The notes under the pieces were generated by a model, which searched no databases, was not told the origin of the DNA, and saw only the letters and a list, made by a program, of their open reading frames with translations. Source: an uncultured Clostridia bacterium (GTDB taxonomy: Bacteria; Bacillota; Clostridia; Christensenellales; UBA1242). From it: a DNA stretch of 64,000 nt. The translations under genes were made by a program, and so were the position numbers. Every line of letters begins with the position of its first letter. The first letter of the stretch is position 1. The stretch covers positions 402,768 to 466,767 of the forward strand of contig CAKVGK010000001.1 of NCBI GenBank assembly GCA_934747385.1. Reading direction: 5' to 3'. Below are positions 24,905 through 33,484 of the stretch, in pieces.

Positions 24905-25189
24905 ATGAGCATTGAAGAAGAAATTGAAATGTTAGAAGGTGAATTTTGCGAACTTAAACATGAAGAGCAAAGTGAAGACGTTACTCACAGAATGCAAGAA
25001 TTAACAAAAAAGTGCAAACAGGCGCTTAAAAACTTAAAATTTAATAGTACTGAATTAACACGTATTCGTGCAGATTATCTTGCAGCATGCAGAACTCGCA
25101 TTGACACAGTTCAACAAAAAGCGTGGGATTATCTTAATCATCTTGACAGAGATCTTGATGAAGAAATTCGTATCGTTTTTGAAGACTAA
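24905..25189 (+). CDS. Small acidic, helical protein of unknown function
   Basis: Not recognised. The 94 residues are highly charged and predicted almost all helical: an N-terminal heptad-like stretch (about 1-45), then a second helix pair ending LNHLDRDLDEEIRIVFED. No catalytic motif or membrane segment. It is well expressed in appearance: consensus promoter, AAGGAG box, own terminator. It could be a small scaffold or regulator. Confidence 0.75.
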   Translation: MSIEEEIEMLEGEFCELKHEEQSEDVTHRMQELTKKCKQALKNLKFNSTELTRIRADYLAACRTRIDTVQQKAWDYLNHLDRDLDEEIRIVFED

Positions 25190-25218
25190 TTGTCTTCAAG
25201 CAAAAACTCTTTGTTTAA

Positions 25219-25246
25219 AGTTTACCAAATGTGGTAAACTTTTTTA
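25219..25246 (+). terminator. Terminator of the 94-residue gene
   Basis: AGTTTACC / GGTAAACT stem with an AAATGT loop and six T residues. Confidence 0.85.
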
Positions 25247-25354
25247 ATGCAGAATATGAAACATTCAGGCGAAAATTGGCGAAGCATGGAGCATGTGACA
25301 CAAAATTGATTTGAGAATGTTGGAAAGTTTTGTATAATAATTTTGGAGGTGGGC

Positions 25355-26926
25355 GTGAATATTAAAAAGATTGCAAAAAGGATTGGAATAAAGGACAAGG
25401 AATTGTTTTTGTATGGAAATGACATTGCAAAAGTTGATAACATTCAGGGCAAGAAAAACGGGAAATTGATTTTGGTTAGTGCAATGACCTCGAACAAAAC
25501 AGGGATTGGAAAAACCACAGTTTCAATTGGTTTGGCGGACGCGCTTAACTGCCTTGGGAAGAAAACAATGTTGGCTTTAAGAGAACCTAGCATGGGACCA
25601 GTTTTTGGCATAAAAGGCGGGGCGACAGGCGGAGGCAAATCTCAAATAGAGCCGAGCGAACAAATTAATTTACATTTTACTGGCGACTTTCACGCCATTG
25701 CTCAGGCTAACAACCTGTTGGCAAGCATAATAGACAACCATATTTATCAGGGCAACGAGTTGGATATTGATGAAAGCCAAATCTTTTTTAAGCGGTGTTT
25801 GGATTTAAACGAGCGTAGTTTGCGTGAATTTAAGTATCAAATTAATGGAAAAACCATTAAATCAAATTTTGTTATAACGGCAGCAAGTGAAACAATGGCG
25901 GTGCTTTGTTTAAGCAAAAATTTGGAGGATTTAAAACAGAATTTAGGCAACATTATGGTTGCATTAAACAGGAACGGAAAACCTGTTTTTGCGCGGGATT
26001 TGCATGCTGAAGAAGCTATGACTTTACTTTTAAAAAATGCAATAAAACCAAACTTAGTGAAAACTCAACAATCCAACCCAGCACTGGTTCACTTGGGGCC
26101 GTTTGCAAACATAGCGCATGGCTGCAATAGTGTGGTTGCCACCCAGTTTGCGCTTAGCCATGCAGATTTATGCGTAACAGAAGCAGGCTTTGGCAGCGAC
26201 TTGGGTGCAGAAAAATTTTTGGATATAAAAACACGCATTTTGGGTAAAACACCAAATGTTTGTGTGCTTGTGATAGTTGTCAAAGTGGTTAAAGAGCATG
26301 GTGACGGCGATTTGGTTAAAGGGTTTGAAAATGTTAAGCGTCACATTCACAACCTTCGCGACCAATTTAATTTAAACACTGTTGTGGCAATAAATGTTCA
26401 TGAAGATGACTGTGTTGAGGACCTGAACACATTAAAAACCCTTTGTGAAAAAGAAAATGTGTATGTTGAGTTTTCCCGCGGCTTTGCTTTGGGGGCTGAG
26501 GGCTGCTTGGATTTGGCAAAGCGTGTTTTGAGTTTGGTGAATGTTGAAAAACCTTTGCATTACGCCTATGAAATGACTGATTCTATAAAACAAAAAATTG
26601 AAAAGATTGCAAAGCAAATTTATGGTGCAAAAAAGGTTGAATACTCATTGCAAGCAAACAAAAAAATTGAACTTGCAAATGCGTTTGGAATGAAAGACTT
26701 TTTCGTAAACATTGCAAAAACTCAATTCTCTTTTAGCGATGATAAAAATCTATTGGGAGCACCAAAAGATTTTACATTTAAAATAACCGACATTGAAATT
26801 AGAAGCGGAGCCAAAATGATTGTTGCAATTGCGGGTAACATGCTGCTTATGCCAGCACTTGGCAAAAACTCAAATTATTTGAACATGAAAATCGACAATC
26901 AAGGCAACATTTCTGGTTTGTTTTAA
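25355..26926 (+). CDS. fhs: Formate-tetrahydrofolate ligase
   Basis: ATP-dependent activation of formate to 10-formyl-THF for one-carbon metabolism. The 523 residues are slightly shorter than the usual ~556. Motifs: TSNKTGIGKTTVSIGL (ATP site), LREPSMGPVFGIKGGATGGG, QINLHFTGDFHAI and EAGFGSDLGAEKF. The GTG at 25355 is chosen because a GGAGGTG box lies just before it and it gives the normal N terminus; an in-frame TTG at 25343 overlaps that box. TTGAGA-16-TATAAT (-10 at about 25333) precedes it. Confidence 0.96.
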   Translation: MNIKKIAKRIGIKDKELFLYGNDIAKVDNIQGKKNGKLILVSAMTSNKTGIGKTTVSIGLADALNCLGKKTMLALREPSMGPVFGIKGGATGGGKSQIEPSEQINLHFTGDFHAIAQANNLLASIIDNHIYQGNELDIDESQIFFKRCLDLNERSLREFKYQINGKTIKSNFVITAASETMAVLCLSKNLEDLKQNLGNIMVALNRNGKPVFARDLHAEEAMTLLLKNAIKPNLVKTQQSNPALVHLGPFANIAHGCNSVVATQFALSHADLCVTEAGFGSDLGAEKFLDIKTRILGKTPNVCVLVIVVKVVKEHGDGDLVKGFENVKRHIHNLRDQFNLNTVVAINVHEDDCVEDLNTLKTLCEKENVYVEFSRGFALGAEGCLDLAKRVLSLVNVEKPLHYAYEMTDSIKQKIEKIAKQIYGAKKVEYSLQANKKIELANAFGMKDFFVNIAKTQFSFSDDKNLLGAPKDFTFKITDIEIRSGAKMIVAIAGNMLLMPALGKNSNYLNMKIDNQGNISGLF

Positions 26927-26931
26927 TAAAT

Positions 26932-27183
26932 TTAAACAACAAGCTCAAGTTTGTCAAAAAGGGCGGAAAAAAGTATGCCATTGAATGATAGTCTGCAAAT
27001 GTCAAAAGCAGATTCAAATTCATATTCCTTTGTGAGGCAGCTGTCGTCAAGCAACAAAACTGGCTTGTTGTTTTTGTGCTTAAATTTAATTTTCAATCCC
27101 ATTAATTTAAAACAAAAATCCCTTTTTTCATTCACAAATGCCATCATAAAATGGTCGAAAGATAAATCAAAGTTTTTACACAT
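26932..27183 (-). CDS. Hypothetical 83-residue protein
   Basis: Not recognised. It converges on fhs with a 5-bp gap. The ATG at 27183 has AAAGGA upstream. The sequence has alternating hydrophobic residues (FCFKLMGLKIKFK, PVLLLDDSC) suggesting a small beta-rich cytoplasmic fold. An overlapping open frame on the other strand (26951-27205) has no ribosome binding site and is less likely. Confidence 0.6.
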   Translation of the reverse strand: MCKNFDLSFDHFMMAFVNEKRDFCFKLMGLKIKFKHKNNKPVLLLDDSCLTKEYEFESAFDICRLSFNGILFSALFDKLELVV

Positions 27184-27351
27184 ATCAATCCTTTTAAGCA
27201 ATTAGCGTTAAAGCATAAAGCAAAATTTTAATTGAAATTATTTAGTTTTAACTTAAATTTCTTTCATTATAGCCAAAAATTAAGAACATGTCAACATTTT
27301 TGTACAAAATAAATATTTTTGTACAAAAATACAATATTTTTAACATAAGGC

Positions 27352-28056
27352 TTAAATTGAGTGGTTGCCAAAGTAGAGGAGAATGCCGTTGCACACAGCG
27401 TCTGTAAATTTGTTTTTATATTCTTTGCTGTTCAATTGCTTTTCTTCATATGGGTTGGAAATGAAGCCGCATTCGATCAAAATGGCTGTGTAATAACTGC
27501 AATTTAAAATGTAATAATCTCCAACTTTGCTGTTTTTAGTTTTTGCAGAGCAACTTGCCAAAAGGCTTTGTTGAATTAAATTTCCAACAGCTTCACCTGC
27601 TTTGTCGCCTTTGCGAAAATATGTGTTCGCTCCTGCTGCAGATTGATTTTTAAAACTATTCATGTGTATGCTAATCACCAAATTTGGGTTGGCTTTTTTT
27701 ATTATGTTGCACCTTGCTTCCATGTCGCTTTGTTTTTTATTTTTTGCAAACTTGTCGTACAAGCCGTCGTCATTTTTTCTTGTTAAAATAACACGATAGC
27801 CTGCCGAAGTTAATTTTTCTTTCAACAAAAGGGTGTATTCCAAATTTATTTGCTTTTCAATTGTGCCGTTGGCTCCAATGCTGCCGCCATCTCTTCCGCC
27901 GTGTCCCGCGTCAAGAACGATTGTTATTCCATTATACCTTGAAGCAGAATAGGCAACAATGCCTGAAAAACCTGCCGACAATACAAACATAATCAAAACC
28001 AAAACAATCAAAAACTTATGCTTAAAAATATTTTTAAAAACTCTGTTTTTTTGCAT
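27352..28056 (-). CDS. N-acetylmuramoyl-L-alanine amidase, CwlD type (Amidase_3)
   Basis: Zinc enzyme that cleaves the amide between muramic acid and peptide in peptidoglycan. From the ATG at 28056 the protein has 234 residues. An N-terminal membrane anchor (about 12-35) is followed by the Amidase_3 domain: VLDAGHGGRDGGS (first zinc His), EKQINLEYTLLL (zinc Glu), ISIHMNSF (second His) and ILIECGFISN (catalytic Glu). CwlD proteins make muramic lactam in spore cortex, but sporulation is not shown by this window. The divergent nrnA promoter is close by. Confidence 0.92.
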   Translation of the reverse strand: MQKNRVFKNIFKHKFLIVLVLIMFVLSAGFSGIVAYSASRYNGITIVLDAGHGGRDGGSIGANGTIEKQINLEYTLLLKEKLTSAGYRVILTRKNDDGLYDKFAKNKKQSDMEARCNIIKKANPNLVISIHMNSFKNQSAAGANTYFRKGDKAGEAVGNLIQQSLLASCSAKTKNSKVGDYYILNCSYYTAILIECGFISNPYEEKQLNSKEYKNKFTDAVCNGILLYFGNHSI

Positions 28057-28130
28057 AAGTATTTTATTATTGCATTTCAAACAAAATGCTTTAAAGCAAA
28101 AATTTCTTTACAACAAAGCGAATAAAATGT

Positions 28131-28136
28131 TATAAT
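28131..28136 (+). promoter_or_regulatory. -10 box of nrnA, leaderless type
   Basis: TGT-TATAAT (extended -10) ending 6 nt before the ATG at 28143. TTACAA lies 17 bp upstream. No Shine-Dalgarno is present. Confidence 0.7.
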
Positions 28137-28142
28137 AAAAAT

Positions 28143-29114
28143 ATGAAATATAATCAAATTAAGGCCTTAAAAAAGGCAAGAAATGTTTGTTTAATTGCGC
28201 ACACAGAGCCGGACGCGGACGCTCTTTGCAGCATGGTTGTGTTTAAAAATTTTTTAATCTCAATTGGCAAGAATGTTGACATTTTTGCCGAATATAGCAG
28301 CCTACCACAAAGTTATGATTGTGTTGTTGAAAATCAAAATTTGAATGGCGGAAAATTGAATTATGACTTTGCAATTATGATGGACGCCCCATTAACTTCA
28401 CGCTTGGGGAAATATGAAAGCCTGTTTTTAAAAGCCCCTCAAACACTGGTTATTGATCACCACGCCACAAACGAGTTTGACAGAAAAAATAATATTGTGA
28501 AAGTTGTTTCTTCAACTTGCGAATTGGTTTTTGATATCTTAAAGCAAAACCATTACAAATTCACCAAAAAAGATTACGGAATGATATATGCAGGCATAAT
28601 AACAGACACAAATAATCTCACAGTGGGCAAAAGAAGCAAACACATGTTTGAAATTGTTGGCGAATGTGTGGAAAATGTGGAAAGTTACCCAATTTACGAA
28701 AATTTTATGTTAAACAACACTCGCTTAAACATGGAATTGATGGCAAAGTCTATTCAAAATGCAAAATTCTACCATGAGGGCAAAATTATTTTGTCACACA
28801 TAACAATCGGTGAAGCACAATCTTTTAAGGCAACACAAGATAGTTATACAGGAATCATCAACCGCCTTTCAACCATTAATGGGGCAAGATTGGTTGGCTT
28901 CATTTATCCAAAAGGGGAAGAATATTATGTCAGCATGCGCGGGCGTGCAGGCTATAATGTTGGCAAAATAGCAAAGCAGAATAGCGGCGGCGGACATGAT
29001 GGAGCAGCGGCGTTTTTGAGCCATGCGGATTTAAAAACTGTTGAAAAAGACCTTTTAAAAGATTTTGAAAAAGAGCTAAATAAAAAAGTTGACATTTGCA
29101 GTGCTATTTTCTAG
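28143..29114 (+). CDS. nrnA: DHH-family nanoRNase / pAp phosphatase NrnA
   Basis: Degrades nano-RNA and 3'-phosphoadenosine 5'-phosphate. The 323 residues contain the DHH-domain motifs AHTEPDADALCS, MMDAP, VIDHHATNEF and the metal-binding segment AGIITDTNN. They end with the DHHA1 domain, recognised by GGGHDGAAAF. The relatives' role in pAp removal is known; here it is inferred. Translation would start on a leaderless mRNA (-10 ends 6 nt before ATG). Confidence 0.92.
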   Translation: MKYNQIKALKKARNVCLIAHTEPDADALCSMVVFKNFLISIGKNVDIFAEYSSLPQSYDCVVENQNLNGGKLNYDFAIMMDAPLTSRLGKYESLFLKAPQTLVIDHHATNEFDRKNNIVKVVSSTCELVFDILKQNHYKFTKKDYGMIYAGIITDTNNLTVGKRSKHMFEIVGECVENVESYPIYENFMLNNTRLNMELMAKSIQNAKFYHEGKIILSHITIGEAQSFKATQDSYTGIINRLSTINGARLVGFIYPKGEEYYVSMRGRAGYNVGKIAKQNSGGGHDGAAAFLSHADLKTVEKDLLKDFEKELNKKVDICSAIF

Positions 29115-29144
29115 CAAATAAAACTGCAAGGTGTTAAACACAAT

Positions 29145-29174
29145 AAAAAAAGTGCAAACTAATTGCACTTTTTT
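29145..29174. terminator. Bidirectional terminator between nrnA and the DUF4097-like gene
   Basis: GTGCAA / TTGCAC stem flanked by A-run and T-run, usable from both sides. Confidence 0.85.
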
Positions 29175-29225
29175 GTTGCCAGTCATTGGTGGTTAAATCA
29201 AAACACAATTTGAAATAGAAAAGGT

Positions 29226-30701
29226 TTATTTTGTGTCCCTTGTGGAATAGTCCCTAACTTTAATGGAGCCAGTTAAACTATCAATTTTCAACTTATTGTC
29301 ATTTGCACCTATGGTGTTTATTTCAAAAGTTTTGTCGCCAGGGTATTGGTGATTGTTTCCGCCAACATCAACCAAAGCTAAATAGTTAACATTAGCAATA
29401 TTGTTTGAAGCAATTGTGTTCAAAACAAAGGATGCATCGTCATCAAATTGAACATAAACACTGCCAGAATCTGTTATAATTTCGCTGTTGCCGATTACTT
29501 TTTTCATATAAACTTCTGCACTTCCAGAGCCTGTAATTTTGATTGTCACATTTTCAACTCCATTTGCATAAACTCTGCCGTCTTTTGTTGTTGCTTGTAA
29601 CATTCTTGAATTTGTGTTGTCGGCATAACTTTCAGCCGTTTGGTCAAAATTAATTGAAATATTGCCGTATTTGGTTTCGGTTATTAATGCTGCAGTGGTG
29701 TTGTTCAATTTAACATTTCCGTTGCCTAATGCTTGCAAAAGCAGAGAGGCAGTTGCTTTTTTAATATTAATATCTCCATTATTGGTTTTGATTGAGGACT
29801 GTTTATTAATTTCGTCAATATCAACCTTTCCAGAAGAAGTCAAAACAACAGAAGCGCTTGCAGTCACTTTGCCAATTTTAAGATTTGTGTCGCTAGAATT
29901 TACAATCAGTTCACCAACTTCACCAATCTCAACGCTGCCGCCAGCAGAGGTGTTGGAAAGTGTGAACTTTGTGCAACTTTTAATTTTAACCATGGCACGG
30001 AAGTTGGATTTTATATCCACATTGCCCAGCACAGAATTGCTTGCGTAAAAGTTGCCAGTGAAGGTGTTCAATTCAACCATGTTTGTGTCGGTCACAACTG
30101 ACTCATCAAAACTGAAGTTACCTCTGTTAAGTTTGACTGAAATGTTGCCAGAAATTGTGCAGTTTTTAAAATTGAATTCGCCATTGTTTGTGGAACAAAG
30201 CAAATTGTCAATTTTGAGTTTTTTGCCATTAATTGTTGAGATTGCGTTTTTGTTGTAAAGTTTTAAATCGGTTACATAATCTTCAGGAATGTACAATGTG
30301 ATTTTAGATCTTCCCTTTGCACAAGCACCAAAAGGCTCGCTTACATTGAATGTTAAAACACCAGTCAACAAACTTGCTTCAACTGATGGTTGGCTGTTCT
30401 TTTTCAAAACAAAACCAAACGAGTTTGAATAAACCCTCAAATAAATATTATTGTTGCCAGAGGAAGCGGGAACAACCTCCAACTCATAGTTGCGAGAATT
30501 CAAAACGATTGTGTTAATCAAATTTTCATCAACATTATAAGTTTGGGAGTCTATATTTTTATTGTAACTTATGTAACATATTCCAAAAAGGTTGCTGTTT
30601 GGCACAAAAAACAGATACAAAATGCCAATTGCACACAGCCCAACGAGTGACAAAAGTACAATAAGAAAATATTTTCCAAACTTACTCATAAATTTCTTCA
30701 T
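29226..30701 (-). CDS. Membrane-anchored DUF4097-like beta-repeat protein
   Basis: The 491 residues start with a membrane helix (about 10-32). The rest is an external beta-rich region with repeated short strands (NTIVLNSRNYELEVV, GNISVKLNRGNFSF, KIGKVTASASVVLTSSG, GNVKLNNTTAALI), the look of DUF4097 / GIN-type putative adhesin beta-helices. Such proteins often belong to envelope stress or surface modules. Function is unknown. TTGACA-17-TAAAAT ends 6 nt before the first ATG, which has no Shine-Dalgarno; a second ATG 12 nt later is an alternative. Confidence 0.8.
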   Translation of the reverse strand: MKKFMSKFGKYFLIVLLSLVGLCAIGILYLFFVPNSNLFGICYISYNKNIDSQTYNVDENLINTIVLNSRNYELEVVPASSGNNNIYLRVYSNSFGFVLKKNSQPSVEASLLTGVLTFNVSEPFGACAKGRSKITLYIPEDYVTDLKLYNKNAISTINGKKLKIDNLLCSTNNGEFNFKNCTISGNISVKLNRGNFSFDESVVTDTNMVELNTFTGNFYASNSVLGNVDIKSNFRAMVKIKSCTKFTLSNTSAGGSVEIGEVGELIVNSSDTNLKIGKVTASASVVLTSSGKVDIDEINKQSSIKTNNGDINIKKATASLLLQALGNGNVKLNNTTAALITETKYGNISINFDQTAESYADNTNSRMLQATTKDGRVYANGVENVTIKITGSGSAEVYMKKVIGNSEIITDSGSVYVQFDDDASFVLNTIASNNIANVNYLALVDVGGNNHQYPGDKTFEINTIGANDNKLKIDSLTGSIKVRDYSTRDTK

Positions 30702-30707
30702 ATATAA

Positions 30708-30736
30708 ATTTTAACTTTAATTAGGGCTTTTGTCAA
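30708..30736 (-). promoter_or_regulatory. Promoter of the DUF4097-like gene, leaderless type
   Basis: TTGACA (30731-30736), 17-bp spacer, TAAAAT (30708-30713), then 6 nt to the ATG. Confidence 0.75.
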
Positions 30737-30829
30737 TAATTTTGCAAATTAAAAGCGTTTTATTATATTTTTTAAACAATTTTAAAATTGAATTTTTTTA
30801 AATAATGGTTGTTTTAAACTTGCCAAAAG

Positions 30830-30858
30830 TTGCTTTTTTTATGCTTAAGTGCTAGAAT
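30830..30858 (+). promoter_or_regulatory. Promoter of tmk
   Basis: TTGCTT, 17-bp spacer ending TGC (extended -10), TAGAAT at 30853-30858. Confidence 0.6.
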
Positions 30859-30875
30859 AATTTTCGAGGTAAAAA

Positions 30876-31523
30876 ATGATAATTTCAATTGAGGGAACAG
30901 ACGGCTCAGGCAAAGCCACACAATCAAAATTGCTTTATGAAACACTTACAAAAAAAGGTTTTAAATGCAAACTGATAAGTTTTCCAAACTATGCAAGTGC
31001 GTCCAGTGCATTGGTTAAAATGTATTTGGGTGGCGAGTTTGGCAATGCGGCAAATTGTTTGAATGCATACCAAGCAAGCGCTCTGTTCGCTGTTGACCGC
31101 TTGGCAACAATGAAATTAATCAACACACAGGATTTTGACTTCATAATTTTAGATAGATACACACCAAGCAACATGATTCATCAAGCCTGCAAAATCTTAG
31201 ACCTCAATCAGCGAGATGAGTGTTTGGATTGGATTATTGATTTTGAGTACAACAAACTCAACCTCCCAAAACCAGACTTGGTTGTGTTTTTAGATTTGCC
31301 AATTGAAGTGAGCTTAAAACTAGCAAACAGTAGAAAAGCTCTCAAAAACGGACAAAAAACTGATATTCATGAAAAAGATAAAACTTACATGCAAAATGCT
31401 TATAACTGCGCAAAATATGTTGCGTTAAAATATAATTGGCAGATTATAAACTGCTGCAAAAACGGCAATATTCTACCAGAACAGGAAATAGGCACAAAAA
31501 TTTTGCAATTGGTTAACATTTAA
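30876..31523 (+). CDS. tmk: Thymidylate kinase
   Basis: Phosphorylates dTMP to dTDP. The 215 residues open with the P-loop IEGTDGSGKATQSKLL (Ala after the catalytic Lys, an allowed variant in this group), followed by FPNYAS, the FAVDRLATM region, the DR motif in LDRYTPSN and the adenine-binding LDLPIEVSL. GAGGT lies 6 nt before the ATG. The gene precedes alaS, which has its own promoter. Confidence 0.93.
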   Translation: MIISIEGTDGSGKATQSKLLYETLTKKGFKCKLISFPNYASASSALVKMYLGGEFGNAANCLNAYQASALFAVDRLATMKLINTQDFDFIILDRYTPSNMIHQACKILDLNQRDECLDWIIDFEYNKLNLPKPDLVVFLDLPIEVSLKLANSRKALKNGQKTDIHEKDKTYMQNAYNCAKYVALKYNWQIINCCKNGNILPEQEIGTKILQLVNI

Positions 31524-31552
31524 TTGTGTTAAAAGCGCATTTATGCTAAAAT
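31524..31552 (+). promoter_or_regulatory. Promoter of alaS
   Basis: TTGTGT, 17-bp spacer ending TGC, TAAAAT at 31547-31552. No T-box leader fits in the short space before the gene. Confidence 0.6.
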
Positions 31553-31573
31553 CAAGAAATTAAAGGAAGACTT

Positions 31574-33394
31574 ATGTTTACAAGAAGAGAATTAATAGAT
31601 AAATGGATGAATTTTTACACTGAAAAAGGTCATATTGCAATTCCAAGCGCAAGCGTTATTCCAGAAAATGACCCAACAGTGCTTTTCACAACGGCTGGCA
31701 TGCACCCACTTGTTCCATATTTGCTTGGTCAGCCACACCCAAAAGGCAAACGCCTTTGCGACGTTCAAAAATGTATTAGAACAGGCGACATTGATGAGGT
31801 TGGGGACAACTCTCACTTAACATTCTTTGAAATGCTTGGCAATTGGAGTTTGGGCGATTATTTCAAGCAAGAAATGGTTGGTTGGAGTTATGAATTCTTA
31901 ACAAGTCCAAAATATTTGGGGCTAGATAAAAACAAACTTGCCGTAACCGTTTTTGCCGGCAACGACCTTGTTCCTCGTGACGAATTGACCGCCTCATTGT
32001 GGGAAAAGGCAGGCATTGCAAAAGAAAATATTTATTATTTGCCAGACAACTGGTGGATTTTGGGCAGCGGTGTTGGGCCTTGTGGGGCAGACACTGAAAT
32101 GTTTATTGACACTGGCAAGCCAAAATGCTCTCCAGAATGCAACCCAAGTTGCGATTGCGGCAAATTTTTGGAAATCTGGAACGACGTATTCATGGAATTT
32201 AAAGCGAATGCAGACAAGTCCATTGAACCTTTAAAGCAAAAGAATGTTGACACAGGCATGGGCTTGGAACGTTCACTTTGTGTGCTTAATGGTGTGAAAA
32301 GTGTGTTTGACACTGAAATTTTCCAGCCAGCAATCCAGTTGTTGGAAAAATTGAGCGGCAAAAGTTACAGTGAAGATAAAAACAAACCTTCATTTAGAAT
32401 TGTTGCTGACCATTTGCGTACTTCAACTATCATGCTGGGGGACGAAAAAGGCATTGTTCCAAGCAATATTGGGCAAGGCTATGTTTTGCGTCGCCTTATT
32501 CGCCGAGCAATCCGCCACATGAAAAATCTTGGCATTGAAGCAGGTCATCTTGGTGAAATTGCAGGTTTATATGTTGAATATTTTAAATTGGACTACCCTG
32601 AACTTGAGCAAAACAAAGAAAAAGTTATTTTGGAGTTGAACAAGGAAGAGGAAAAATTCTTAAAAACTCTTGAACTTGGCAACAAGGAATTTGAAAAAGT
32701 TGTTGCAGGCATAGAGCGAAAAAATCAATTTATGGCAGGCAAAGAAGGCTTTAAACCAGAAACTCAAATCAATGGCAAGGCGGCTTTCCGTTTGTACGAC
32801 ACTTTTGGTTTTCCAATTGAACTTACTGTTGAAATGGCAAAAGAGCGTGGGCTTAGTGTGGACGTTGACGGCTTTGAACAAGCCTTCCGTGAGCACCAAG
32901 AATTGGCGCGCACAACCAACGCTGGCGTGTTTAAGGGCGGTTTGGCAGATGATAGCGTTTGGACAACTCGTTTGCACACAGCATGCCATTTGCTTTTGGC
33001 GGCTTTAAGGCACAAATTTGGCACTCAAATCGAGCAAAAAGGCAGCAATATCACAAGTGAACGTTTGCGTTTTGACTTTAACTTTGACCGCAAGTTAACA
33101 GACGAGGAAGTTAAAGAAATTGAAGATTATGTTAACGCAGCAATCAACAAATCAATCCCAGTTGAACGTGTTGAATTGCCTAACAAACAAGCAATTGCAC
33201 AAGGCGCATATGGTGTGCACAAAGCGGCTGACGACGAAATAGTTTCAGTTTATCGCATTGGAGATATAGATTTCCAAATTTGTGGTGGTCCACATGCAAA
33301 AAACACAAACGAACTTGTAAACTTTAAAATTGCAAAACAAGAGGCTGTTTCTGCCGGCGTCCGCCGCATTAAGGCAACAATCAACAACAAATAG
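31574..33394 (+). CDS. alaS: Alanine-tRNA ligase, short form lacking the C-Ala domain
   Basis: Charges tRNA-Ala. The catalytic core is complete: MNFYTEKGHIAIPSASVIP, FFEMLGNWSLGDYFK, the class II motif 2/3 regions and GYVLRRLIRRAIRHMK. The editing domain is also present with its zinc ligands in ACHLLLAALRH and CGGPHAKNT. The protein then stops at 606 residues, whereas most bacterial AlaRS have about 870. The missing part is the C-terminal glycyl-rich oligomerisation domain. The end is clean (normal stop plus terminator), so this is a short-form enzyme and not a frameshift as far as visible. Confidence 0.95.
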   Translation: MFTRRELIDKWMNFYTEKGHIAIPSASVIPENDPTVLFTTAGMHPLVPYLLGQPHPKGKRLCDVQKCIRTGDIDEVGDNSHLTFFEMLGNWSLGDYFKQEMVGWSYEFLTSPKYLGLDKNKLAVTVFAGNDLVPRDELTASLWEKAGIAKENIYYLPDNWWILGSGVGPCGADTEMFIDTGKPKCSPECNPSCDCGKFLEIWNDVFMEFKANADKSIEPLKQKNVDTGMGLERSLCVLNGVKSVFDTEIFQPAIQLLEKLSGKSYSEDKNKPSFRIVADHLRTSTIMLGDEKGIVPSNIGQGYVLRRLIRRAIRHMKNLGIEAGHLGEIAGLYVEYFKLDYPELEQNKEKVILELNKEEEKFLKTLELGNKEFEKVVAGIERKNQFMAGKEGFKPETQINGKAAFRLYDTFGFPIELTVEMAKERGLSVDVDGFEQAFREHQELARTTNAGVFKGGLADDSVWTTRLHTACHLLLAALRHKFGTQIEQKGSNITSERLRFDFNFDRKLTDEEVKEIEDYVNAAINKSIPVERVELPNKQAIAQGAYGVHKAADDEIVSVYRIGDIDFQICGGPHAKNTNELVNFKIAKQEAVSAGVRRIKATINNK

Positions 33395-33404
33395 TTTGAG
33401 GTTA

Positions 33405-33444
33405 TACAAAAAAAGATACACTTTTGCGGTGTACCTTTTTTTAT
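33405..33444. terminator. Terminator between alaS and the ABC exporter
   Basis: GATACAC / GTGTACC stem (one mismatch) with flanking A- and T-runs, usable in both directions. Confidence 0.75.
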
Positions 33445-33484
33445 TGGGCTTATGGTTGAACTGTGTTATTAAAAGTAAATTTAA

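Noticed and set aside
26951..27205. 84-codon plus-strand frame
   Set aside because: It is antisense to the 26932-27183 gene, which has a proper ribosome binding site; this one has none.
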